Below, in pieces: positions 46,571 to 57,129 of a DNA stretch of 64,000 nt. Made by a program: the position numbers and the translations under genes. Source of the stretch: Gordionus sp. m RMFG-2023 (taxonomy: Eukaryota > Nematomorpha > Gordioida > Chordodea > Parachordodidae); NCBI RefSeq assembly GCF_954871325.1, contig NC_088775.1, positions 59,001,561 to 59,065,560 of the forward strand, in the 5' to 3' direction. The notes below the pieces were generated by a model, which did no database searches, had not been told where the DNA came from, and was given only the letters and a program-made list of their open reading frames with translations. Each line of letters starts with the position of its first letter. The first letter of the stretch is position 1.

Positions 46571-47953
46571 CAGATTCTAGGTTTATTTGAGGTGGGGGGG
46601 GCACTGCCCCAAATTTTTTTTTTGCCTACTAAATATTTTTTATATTATCTTGATAAATTTTTTAAAAATAGAAATGTAATGGAAAATAAATAACTGTTGT
46701 TCAAACGACTTTCGGTTTAAAAACTATTTATTCATGTCTGCTTAAATACCTAACAGAGCCAACGCACCTCATATTGTAATGAGAATATATAAATGTAGTT
46801 AGCCAAGATTCAGAATATGGAAAATGAGCATGAGCAAAATGTATAGGTTAGATTTTTAAGTTATCCTTATTGCAAATATTTTACAACTGATATCATGTAT
46901 CACACATAACATCACTCACAAGTCTGTTAATGGAAGAAGATTTTCTTTAAAGTTTTATAAATATGTATAGGTTGAATAATTAATTAAAGCTGATGCAGTT
47001 TTTTGTCCTCCTTGTAAGATATATAACTTAAAGAATGGTGAATCAATATGCCAAAACTGGTTTTTCAATTGAAAGAAAGTTCTTGTGTAAAGAGGCATTG
47101 AGAAATATTATAATTGCAGAATATATAGAAGAGAATAAGACTAAAAGATCTTTCCAATTTTTTTGTATAAACTAATTAGCATATTTTTACAAGATAGCTA
47201 ATTTAATTTTCTAACCCTTGTTGGCAACCAATATTACTGAAGAGAGATTAATATATGAAATTGAGATTATTTAAAAAATATTTGTTAAAAGTTTAGAAAA
47301 TTTAAAAGATTGTGTTAAATCAGATTTTGCCAAATTTCTATACACATATAAAATTGCATTTCCAAATGCTCTTCAAATATTCTGTATCAGTTAAGATCAT
47401 CCCCATAGAGTTGTGAATCAACATTTCATCATTAAAGAGAATTATTATATAAGAACGTTCTATTGTGTTTTATTAGGACATGGAAAAACAAAACCGATTA
47501 ATTTTGGAAATGTTTTCAAGGCATTTAAAAATATATCTCAACCAAAATTATAGTTAATGCTTTATTTTTGTTAATTTTACACTGCTCAATTATTTACATA
47601 ATTCCAATTGTAATATAGTTATAAATATTTTCTAAATTACATATTTTATAATTGAATCATATTGTTTAATTGTGCTTGTATATAAACAATATCAACGTTA
47701 TAATATAATATTTGTAATATCATTAAATCAACTTATTTCTTTCCAGCCATAAGTCAATTCTTATCTTCCATCTATTAACATATTTGATCATTGTATATCT
47801 TTATATGGTTTTTTCAAGTAAAATAGTATATTTCAATTTTATGCTCAAATAACATAAATATTCGTTCTATGGTGTCGAAATTTTTTTTACTGCCCCAACC
47901 CCATTTTTGTCTACCCCCCCCCCCTTAAATGAGTGAAGCTCGAATTGGGTCTG
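46571..47953 (+). mobile_element. Decayed hAT element with TTF-type zinc-finger remnant
   Basis: Candidate ends are CAGATTCTAGGTTTATTTGA and the complement of CAGACCCAATTCGAGC. Both are followed inward by a G/C homopolymer (46592-46599 and 47915-47925). On the plus strand near 46990-47080 are ADAVFCPPCKIYNLKNGES and QNWFFN, the D-A-V/A-F-C-Y-P-C finger of hAT proteins of the ZMYM1/DUF4371 type. Further blocks EYIEENKTKRSFQF and LENLKDCVKSDFAKF follow. Many stops are present. Flanking 8-mers do not match well, so borders are provisional. Confidence 0.55.
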
Positions 47954-49098
47954 ATTTTACTAGTAGCTAACCCGTCAAGAGTGACGAGCCAGTCACTATT
48001 TCTCCTTCGTTTGACGTGACTTTTTACCTCTTTATTTGTAAAATATTGTCAGATGATGGTTTTGCATATCTTATTTTAGATTGTATAGCTTGTTGATGAT
48101 TTATTATTGCCCTACACAATTATTTGTTCATATTGAAGGTATTAATATACTGTATTAACGTTTAAATAATGGAAAATTTGGGAACCACCTCTCATCAATA
48201 AAACTAAAATTTTGGCGAATACTTTATATATATCTAAAACGAATCATTACGAATAACAAAATAATAAGATTCGAATATGAATAAGGAAAATATATCATTT
48301 GTCTAATAATTTTTTTATCCAATATTAGAATATAATCGTATAGTTTAAAATTTTTCATATTATTCAAAATAAATATTCGAAACAAATCGTAAATATTAAA
48401 ACTTATTTCTAAATATAAAATTATTTGTAAGTATTAAACTTTTTAAATTTTAATTTTATCTACAATCGTTAGCCCTTTTTAAGTATTTTCTCCTGCCTTT
48501 CTTTAATCTGTATCAATTTCTCTAAATCATCTTGTTCATAACTTCATCCGAATCCGAACTAGTATCAACAAATAAAATGGGCGTGAATATGGTTTTAATC
48601 TGACTATAAATTAACTAGATGCCTTTTTGCACAAATCTTATTATTTATCACTAAGTAATCTATAATATTTAAGGATTTATACCGTTTATATTTAAATAAA
48701 TTGAAGATATTAAAAAAATTATCATTTAAATTATTAATATTTGTATTTTTAATTATACAAATATCTTAATATATGATTTAAAATATAAAATTAACTGAAA
48801 CCGATTGAGACCGGGTTCAAAAAAATTTCCAAATTTTGGGTTTTTATAAAATTTAAAAAAAGGATTAGCAATACGGGTTCAAAATTTTTGGGTCCGGTTC
48901 GATCCCCTGGTTCAAGACCAAAAATTAAGATTTTTAAAATACATTATATATTAGATTTCATCCAAAATATCTCTGAGATGCTGAGTCCTTCAGTTGAACT
49001 ACTATCCTCCTATCAAACCATTTACATATAAGCAAGTCATTCCCGTATTAATTATACAATCTCCTCCACCTATTTTTGTATAAGCAGTTGTATTTTTT
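47954..49098. other. AT-rich interval
   Basis: No gene. 48800-48920 has a decayed GACCGGGTTCAAAAAAATTT / GGTCCGGTTCGATCCCC fragment of MITE style. Confidence 0.4.
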
Positions 49099-49610
49099 TC
49101 GGGATGCATCGATACCACTCTTTGGAAGACCTGATTCAATATTAAATTGATATCGGTTGATTACCGATCCGATATCATATTTGATTTTGTATCCTGTAAA
49201 CATACTAATCGTTTCGTTTAATGCATACATCTACTCATCTCATATACTTTTTAATAACATCTATAATTTAACTATATTCATGAATCAAAAAGTATATAAA
49301 ATATTTTTAATGACAAATACTTATTTATAAAATAAAATTAATCTATTTACATAATAAATATAAACAAATATATTACAAATTTGAAATAAATATTTAAATT
49401 AATAATTAAAATGGATTTTGATCCTATTTATAAAAATAAATGGTTTTTTGATATAACTTTAAAAAATTTTTTAATAACATCTTATTTTTATAATATAAAA
49501 TTTTTTCAATTTAAGATGCCATTTTATAAGATCGGATCGGAAAATCTTATAATATCGGACTATAGGTGAAATGTCGGCCCGGTCCGATAAAAAACATCGG
49601 TACATCTCTA
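49099..49610. mobile_element. hAT MITE, family IV (TAGGGATGTACCGATA ends), copy 1
   Basis: The left end is TCGGGATGCATCGATACC and the right end AACATCGGTACATCTCTA. It is flanked by the perfect duplication TATTTTTT (49091-49098 and 49611-49618), which is however low-complexity. The interior carries GATATCGGTTGATTACCGAT and ATCGGATCGGAAAAT words. A better preserved copy is at 52793. Confidence 0.8.
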
Positions 49611-50110
49611 TATTTTTTTAATTAGTTATGGTAAAATATTCATCCCTTCATCTAATTCTCAAATTTAATTTTTAATAGAAAATTTTATTAACAAAAACCA
49701 TAATTACCTTTATTATGAACAAATAATTGATAAACATCCATCATCGAATAAAGGAGAAACCCAATCCCCCGTCACAGGGGTCTGAATGTGATATCCATAA
49801 TCAAGATGAATAAAAACTAAAAATAGTTTCATTTTAAAATAAAGTATTTATGGCAGCGAGAAATACTTTAAAAACAATGATTAAATAAATTAAACAGATG
49901 CAATTAAGCAAAATCACTGTTTAAAAAAAGGATCCAATAAATTGAAAAATAATTAACCCAATTTAAAACATTGTATCCGATAACAAAAGCGGATATATCA
50001 ATGGGTAAAAAAATTTAATAATATTGGAAGAAAAGTAAACAAATAAAAATGTATTACATTAGTTTCATTTAAAATATAGTATATTGTTATTTTATAATAT
50101 GAGTCAGGGA

Positions 50111-50284
50111 TAATGTTGTTAAACGGCTTTGTTTTAGCCAGAAAAATATTGTCTAGGCCTCGAGATTTCGTTAATAGATGTCCAAACCTTTGTGTCATCT
50201 GTAAACAAAATCTTTAGGCTTCCATAATAATTTTCTGAATAAAATAACGAGTTAGCCATTTTTAAAAATCGGCTTTTCAACACT
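50111..50284. mobile_element. hAT MITE, family II, copy 4
   Basis: The ends are TAATGTTGTTAAACGGC and ATCGGCTTTTCAACACTA, with the shared interior word GAAAAATATTGTCTAGGCCT. The target-site duplication is poor. Confidence 0.75.
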
Positions 50285-51689
50285 AGTTAAGGTGAAGAAG
50301 AGCCTTTGCCTTCGGGCATGGGGGGGGCGGGATTCAAATCTGGTGGTTGGCGAAAAAGTATCTTTTTTCTCAAATCAAATCTTAATCTAAAACTAATTCC
50401 GAACTTATATTGGTCGAACCGAATCGCGGCTCGGCGGATATATCGAAAATGTAAGAAATTTAACATTAGGTTATATAAGTCTCCCTCAATTTTATATTAT
50501 TAAGATGATAGGAAGTTGTTAGATAAAAATTAAATTAACAGAAGATGAAAAACGATTATTTATAGATACGGAGATTATTTCAATTCTGAAATATTTAATT
50601 TAAAATGAATTATTCAAGTTTTTTTATAAAGAGAAAGATAATTTTGCAAAGTGTGATTTGAAACATGATTTTATGAGGGTAAAATAAAAAATGTATTTAT
50701 ATCGAATCTATGCAAACATTTAGATGTATTAGAAAAATGAAAAAATATAAATAAGTTTAAATAAATAACTCCGATTTCAAAAAAACACGGACAACTATCA
50801 ATGTATAGATTTCTAAAAATCAGATTTCAAAAAATTCCGACAGTAATTTCCAAATATATAGATGATTGCTACTCATCGCCAACCTTTTTAGATTATCCAA
50901 GGTAAAGACTTTAGATTATTATAATGTCTAAGTCCAAATTATAAAATAAGTAAGATGCAAATTATTATGCAAGTATCGATTGAGTTTCAATATATTTCAG
51001 ATGAGTGAAAAATTAGTCGAATGTGAAAATGTAGTGAATCGATGCAGTCTTATTAACAATAAAAAAATTCTCTTATTATAAGCCTAAAAGGAGTCAAATA
51101 ATAATTTTACTTTCGGTGTAGGTCTTATTAGTGATTAAGTGTTCGAACCCAGGAACCGAGGAGTAATTCATTTGCAGTGCGTATTCGAATGAGTTGCTGT
51201 CAGGGACTTGATTATTTTTCAGGTTGAGTGGAGGTATCAATAATCGATTGCCTTTGATGGTAACGGCGAAAGGGACAAGCCATATTCGTAAACGTAAGGG
51301 TTGAAATAACGGGCAACAAGGTGATAGGGTTTTAGAAATACATTCCTGATGAATAAAGTGGTGGATATGATATAAAAAAAATAAGTATACAATTTATTAA
51401 TTTAGCAAAGTTTATTCTTTTAGATTTAAGGCGCGTAGCCAGCAAGTGATGTGGACTCAATTGATGATTACTATAAAATAATTATTTTTATTCCAATTAT
51501 GGATACATTTTAATTCAAATCAATGAACAATTTGTGATTCATTATATGGCTCAATCTAATTTACAATTACTATTACCGGAATCCTTATAAAAATATATTA
51601 AATCTTGATATTGAAAATTGAAATATTTAGCTCATTTTTATTTGAAGAATATAAATGTAGAAAGACAATTGATTTTTGAGTTTAGCAGG
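50285..51689. other. AT-rich interval with one GC-richer patch
   Basis: 50320-50360 has a G-run and may be an end of the hAT whose C-terminus is at 51690. 51120-51360 is less AT-rich, and its minus strand is open for about 90 codons (for example RLLIPPLNLKNNQVPDSNSF) without a start codon or clear splice sites. Confidence 0.35.
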
Positions 51690-51985
51690 AGTTTATTTTA
51701 GTAAATATTGCTCAAAGAAACGTCATGGAGGCATTGCATATTTTTTAAAAAATGGAGCTTTTCCCATTATATATTTTGGCATACCAATTATATAAGTACA
51801 TATGAGAGGACCTTTTCTTCATTATGGAGAATAAAAACCTATCTCAGAAGTACGAAATCAGAAAATCGATTGAATGGACTAGCTCTTCTTAATGTACATA
51901 GAAATTTAATACCCAATATAAAATAACCTATTGAAAAATTTGAGCAATCGCATAGGAGATTAAATTTCCATTTATGAACGATATT
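51690..51985 (+). pseudogene. hAT transposase C-terminal fragment (ZMYM1-like)
   Basis: The plus strand reads YERTFSSLWRIKTYLRSTKS, ENRLNGLALLNVHRNLIPNI, then after a TAA (51924-51926) PIEKFEQSHRRLNF. This is the hAT dimerisation domain in near-standard wording (S-E-R-T-F-S-x-L-R-R-I-K-T-Y-L-R-S-T-x-x-x-x-R-L-N-G-L-A-L-L). The upstream catalytic part was not found within the preceding AT-rich sequence. It is distinct from the copy at 14-703, being much closer to the family consensus. Confidence 0.8.
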
Positions 51986-52792
51986 TGGTATTTAAATATA
52001 TACTTATGTTTAACTTTATTCTACTGCGAGTATGAAAAGGGCCTTCATCTTATGATCTTTATTATGGCTGATTAATCTGTCAAATTTAATGTTCATAAAT
52101 ATTAATCGATCTGCGATATCGGAATGGATTCCTTATCCATGTATCAAAATATGAAAAAATCATATGGGCGAATAAAATCTTTTTAAACAAAAATATAGGC
52201 CAAAGAAAACAAAGAATATTTATATATTTAAATTTGTAGAGATATCGGTGGTATCATATTTGTTATATTGGTTTTAAAATCTATTAAAAATAGAGAATTT
52301 AATCATATTCGTAATAAAATAAATCGATTTTATATATAATTTTTTTGATAACATAAAAAATTGCAGACCCTCCACCCATCCCTGGCATGTTTCTTAGCAA
52401 TATATAATTGGCTAGAACTTTTATCATTATTTAAATTTTTTTTAAAATTTACATATGATGTTGTGGTAACTAGACAACCAACTATTATGTTATTGTAAAC
52501 ATCTTTTAACGACCAAATGCTGTTTTATTTTGTTATTAAGAAAGATATTAACACATTGTTCTCAACATCGATATTTTTGTTGTGTGAGCCTGTTTATAAC
52601 CTTCAGATTGGCTGTAGAGAATGTACATATTATTTTATTCCACCTTTTATATCGAATTTTACGCGATGTGAATGGCTGTAAAAAGATATACATACGTAAT
52701 TTTATTAAATGACGCTTTTTCAGGTATTATTATTTTTTGAATAAAGAAGCGTATTTTCTTTTCATCTTATTATAATAATATTTAGGGATGTA

Positions 52793-54036
52793 CCGATATT
52801 TTATTTCGGATCGGGCCGATATTTCGCCCATTTTAAAATATCGGTTATCGAATATTATAAAATTTTTCGATCTGATCCGATATAAAATGGCGCTTTTAAC
52901 AAAATTTAAAAAAAAGTTAAAACCATTTATTTTTATTAATAAAATCGAAACATATTTTTATGTTTAATTTTTTTAATAGTAATAATTAGTTAATAAACAT
53001 TCTGCAATATAGTTATTCTTTTCGCATTCTGTTTAAAAAGTGTTCATTAATCTCTTCAGAATCTGTTTTTAGTGATGCTAGTGATATTAACAGATAAATT
53101 GGAAATTTCGGTATTTCTAAAAAGAAATCTTCGATATATTAATTTCAAATTTCATAATATATTTGTTTATTAATTATGTAAATTAATGTTATTACTTATT
53201 ATCAGAGTTGTTAAGGAGCGGCGCTACATTTTTTTAAAAACCCCTTCCTTTTAATATTGAAAATTTTTTGGAAAATCATGTAAGTCATATTAATATTCAT
53301 TTTATAGATATATAATAAAAATTAGTTTTCGATATTATGGATTTAGAGATCATAGATGAACATTTTCATCATACAAATAATATATTAAACTTCTAAAAAT
53401 GTTAATCCAAATTTAAGGGCAAGATGTCTTTTGTGTTTAAATAAAACTATTTAATTTTCAAAAGTGAGCAGCTTCAAATCTTTCATTTGAATACAAATAG
53501 ATTTAAGATTTTTTTGAAGATAAATTCCCTGAATTAATATCTTTATAAAATACAATACCCCGCTTCCCTCTAGTGCTCCTATGGAATGCCTAATTAGTAT
53601 TGCAAAACAGGTCTTAGGGGAGAAGTGTGGATGTTTGTTAGATTCTAATTTAAAAATTTATTACTTTTAAAAGCTAAAAGTTATAAATATTTTGATAGAT
53701 TATTTAATAAAATAAAACTTTTTGATAAAAAAAAATATGATTTTGTTTTGTATACCTTCTAAAAAATGAAAATCAAAGGAGCGGTTATGGAGTGGCACTC
53801 CATTACTTGGAGCGGGAGCTAGCTCCTTTTGAGAAGGTAGGAGCGGGAGCTAGCTACTTTTAAAAAGGAGCGTTAACAACTCTGCTTATTATATAAATAG
53901 CAATTGAATTGAATATAAACTATAACTGATCATTATAATATATTTAAATTTAAAAATTTAAACCGGATCTTTACAGAATACAAAATTAGATATGATATCG
54001 GATCGGCCTCCAAAAAGTGGTATCGGTACACCCCTA
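52793..54036. mobile_element. hAT MITE, family IV, copy 2, with a nested MITE
   Basis: The ends are TAGGGATGTACCGATA and TATCGGTACACCCCTA, flanked by the perfect duplication ATAATATT (52785-52792 and 54037-54044). Subterminal words GGATCGGGCCGATATTTCG and TATCGGATCGGCCTCC mirror each other. It is interrupted by the MITE at 53213-53884; without it the element is about 560 bp. Confidence 0.95.
53213..53884. mobile_element. hAT MITE with CAGAGTTGTTAA ends, nested in the family IV copy
   Basis: The ends are CAGAGTTGTTAAGGAGCG and GGAGCGTTAACAACTCTG, flanked by the perfect duplication CTTATTAT (53205-53212 and 53885-53892). GGAGCGGGAGCTAGCT words repeat near the right end (53809-53850). It shares its outermost bases with the MITE at 62420. 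Confidence 0.95.
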
Positions 54037-54507
54037 ATAATATTTTAAGGATTTAATACATTAAAATTAGGTTACCTGGATATATTAAATAAAGGAAAAA
54101 TCTTATTATTAGAATGTTTCGATTCCTTGTATTACTATAACTAACTTTCTTAATGATAGTGTCACATCCCTCTAACTCTTCTCTATCCTCCCCACCTCTG
54201 AGCTTCTCACCTATTTCACCTGAGCTTTTTTTATCTTACATTCACAGGCTTATTAGACATGTTGGCCATAAATCAGAGATGATGATACTCGAGGTATCGA
54301 CCAGTATCGGTCGATACTATTAATTTTAACCGACACTCATAAATGCTAGTTAACGATCATAATTATTTTTTCAAAAAACTTTTATCTACATTATGTTAAG
54401 AATTTATAAAAAATGCAAATAAATTTTTTAAATTGGTCAAAAAAAGGAAAGAATATGCAATAATAAAATAATGTTATATTTTTTTTTAGATTAACAAAAC
54501 AATCGAT

Positions 54508-55089
54508 TAGAGATCTGCAAAGCACAAACCACGAGCTGGGTAAATTAAAAAAAATATTTTAACAGGTCTGGCCGGATAAATCGCACATAAAAAGTTTTCA
54601 GGCCGGGCTAAACAATTTATACACATAAAATCAGGCAAAACCTTGATTTTTCGCAAAATTTTAATAGGTCATCTTGGGCATTAAAATTTTGATATATTTG
54701 GATTTCAAGCTAATATTTTGAATAATACTAAAAATAAATTACAATATGCTCATTTTTTTGTATTTTAAGAACTGTTTAACTTAAAAATACTAAATTTATG
54801 AATAATATACTGAATTCATAAAATAAACAAATTATTTATGACATGATTCTATTACAAATACAGATATCACACATAATTTATTTATAAAACGTTTGTTGTA
54901 GAAAGAAATAAATAGCCATAGAGTAGATATATAAGAGCTTAATTTACATTGGGAAAAAAATTAGATATAAGAATTAAAATGTGATAGTCGGAAAATTTGC
55001 ACAAAAAAATTTAATGGGCTTATAGTGGACCTTTCGTAAAATTGTAATAAAAAATTATAACAAACCAGGTCGGGCTTTGCAGATCTCTA
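54508..55089. mobile_element. hAT MITE, family I relative, copy 6
   Basis: The ends are TAGAGATCTGCAAAGC and GCTTTGCAGATCTCTA, perfect over 16 bases. The flanks CAATCGAT (54500-54507) and TAATCGAT (55090-55097) agree at 7 of 8. The interior has CAGGTCTGGCCGG and CAGGCCGGGCTAA words. Confidence 0.9.
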
Positions 55090-55099
55090 TAATCGATAC

Positions 55100-55572
55100 T
55101 GGGCCTATTCAAAAACGAATACGAATCAAACATTGCATTATTCATATTCAATTTGTTTATACGAATCTAATATTACCATTCGTATATATATATACGAATA
55201 AAAAAATAATCATATGCACTCAACTAGAATTATTCGTTTTTTTTTAATATTATATAATAATATTAAATAATATTGACACATTTTTTTACTGCCTGATTTA
55301 TAACAAACAATCTGACAAAAAAGGTCAGGTTATTACAATAGAAATAACAAATAATTAAATTTTATTAAAAATGTATTAATAATTCCGAAAAATTTGACTT
55401 GAATATTCGAAAAAATGAATTATTCGTTGAATATAAATTAGAATCGAATATTCCTCAAATGTTGGATTCGAATTAATTCGTTTTATTCAAATCGAATTTG
55501 TTTTCGTATTAAATAAACGAATAATTTACTATTTATATTCGTTAATATTCGATTCATTTTTGAATAGGCCTA
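55100..55572. mobile_element. MITE with GGCCTATTCAAAAA ends
   Basis: The ends are TGGGCCTATTCAAAAACGAA and ATTTTTGAATAGGCCTA. The flanks ATCGATAC (55092-55099) and ATCGATGG (55573-55580) agree at 6 of 8. The interior is dense in ATTCG and CGAAT words on both strands. It abuts the previous MITE, sharing the ATCGAT core. Probably hAT, judged by the 8-bp flank and repeated subterminal words. Confidence 0.75.
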
Positions 55573-56009
55573 ATCGATGGAAATATAAGCTGTGATTTAT
55601 TAATTATGAATGCTTATTATTCTTCAATAGAATTTTATTTCATATTGTATAATATAAAAATTGCAAATCATAAAATGAGATGGTATGTATTTGCGAAATA
55701 AATTGCAACTTTTATATTTTACATTATTTTTTACTTTTGAATTTTATTGCTTGCTAGGATATAGAATTAACAATTCTTTTATAGCGAGAATTTTGTAATA
55801 TATCTTTAGAAAACATGTCATAAAATATTTAATATTAATTGAATACATAAAAACTATAAAATTTACATATTTATATTACGTAAATTAACCCTTCAAAGCA
55901 TATGTGGTACAATGCAGAAACCAGTTATTAAAAAATGTTATTACTTAAAAAATTTTCTAAATTTTTGTTTGCATCTTAGTAACTTAATATTTTTATAAAG
56001 TATGTAAGT

Positions 56010-56239
56010 ATGGGCACACAATGAGAAGGCCTATGAACTACATAGGAAATAAGGTTGAGAGTTTGGAAGTGATGGGCAAACGTAAAAGAGGAAGGCCAAA
56101 ACTTCAATGGGGCCATAAAGTTAGAGCCAATATAAAGAAGTATAAATTAGATAAAAGAGATTGTATGAATAACATAAAGTGGAGAGAGATGTTGAAGGAG
56201 CTTACCACCAAAAAAAGTGAAAGCTAACGAGAAAAAAAA
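56010..56239 (+). mobile_element. LINE B, 5'-truncated copy
   Basis: 230 bp matching the 3' end of LINE B (13590-13815) at about 90% by eye. It keeps an open frame with YIGNKVESLEVMGKRKRGRP, KLQWGHKVRANIKKYKLDKR and a terminal A-tail. It is bounded by the perfect duplication ATGTAAGT (56002-56009 and 56240-56247). The basic G-K-R-x-R-G-R-P-K motif is the usual C-terminal signature of RTE-like LINE proteins. This copy has no stop before its natural end, whereas the copy at 13590 does. Confidence 0.95.
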
Positions 56240-56247
56240 ATGTAAGT

Positions 56248-57129
56248 TGAAAATTAATTTTGATTTTGCTCGGTAATTTATTAGTTATAATGGTTTTCTG
56301 GAGCTTGGGATTCATAGACACCACCTGACCATCCATGTAACTTTTTTCCTTATCTGTTTTAGAATATTAAGCATAAATAAATATTTCTTATACATAATAC
56401 TATTTGAATCTAAAATAAACATTCTACATTATTAATTTCGTTCATATATATTTTTTATATCATATTATTACATTTTAAAATAATTTGTCCCTTTTTTGAC
56501 ACTTGTGGCAAAAGCTGTCATAAAATTTTAAAATAACATTTAAAGTCACTTTATTAGAGTTTGTTTAATATATGTTCAAAATATATAAAATTAATGCGCA
56601 TCTAAATTGGGATCCGAGAGAACCTCACCTAGATTTTCGTGTGTATTTTTTCACATGTGCTATGAAGGGCTAAGGTTAAATTACTTGAAACATTTTCCAA
56701 AGAATTAAAAAATTAATCTTTATTAATTTGAGCAAAAAATAGATACCAAGTTATTTTAAAAGTTGCATGTTGTCATATATTTTTTTAATATATTTATGCC
56801 CAATGGTAATAGTTTTAAAAAAAAATTATCTTTACATATAATAGTATTTTTTAACACGTGTTATGGATGTGCTTTTAAAAAATATTAACAATGAGTGGGC
56901 TGTGTAAGCGATTTTTTGGGCAAATGCCGGGCAGGTTTATATTTTATAATGGAATAGGCCATGTGAGCTTAATTTGATTAAAATCAATTTTTTAATATAA
57001 CAACAGGCAAGAGAATTTAACCTTTTTAACCGAGGAGAAGTTTTTTGCCTTCAAAACCATGAGAGAGCGGGTAAAAATTTTTTAAGATTTATGGGTTAAC
57101 ATCTACCCTTTGTGAACCTTTAACGTAAT
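56248..57129. other. AT-rich interval
   Basis: No firm gene. The minus strand has an acceptor-like TTCTAAAACAG before an open stretch KEKSYMDGQVVSMNPKLQKT (56353 downward) that LINE B has interrupted; too little to call. Confidence 0.35.

Noticed and set aside
51140-51180. A tRNA-like B box (TGTTCGAACCC) suggesting a tRNA or SINE
   Set aside because: No matching A box at the right distance, no cloverleaf and no poly-A or repeat tail; a single promoter-like word is not enough.
56180-56353. Possible minus-strand exon KEKSYMDGQVVSMNPKLQKT
   Set aside because: No donor in a suitable place, and the frame runs on into A/T-simple sequence and the LINE B copy; support is too thin.
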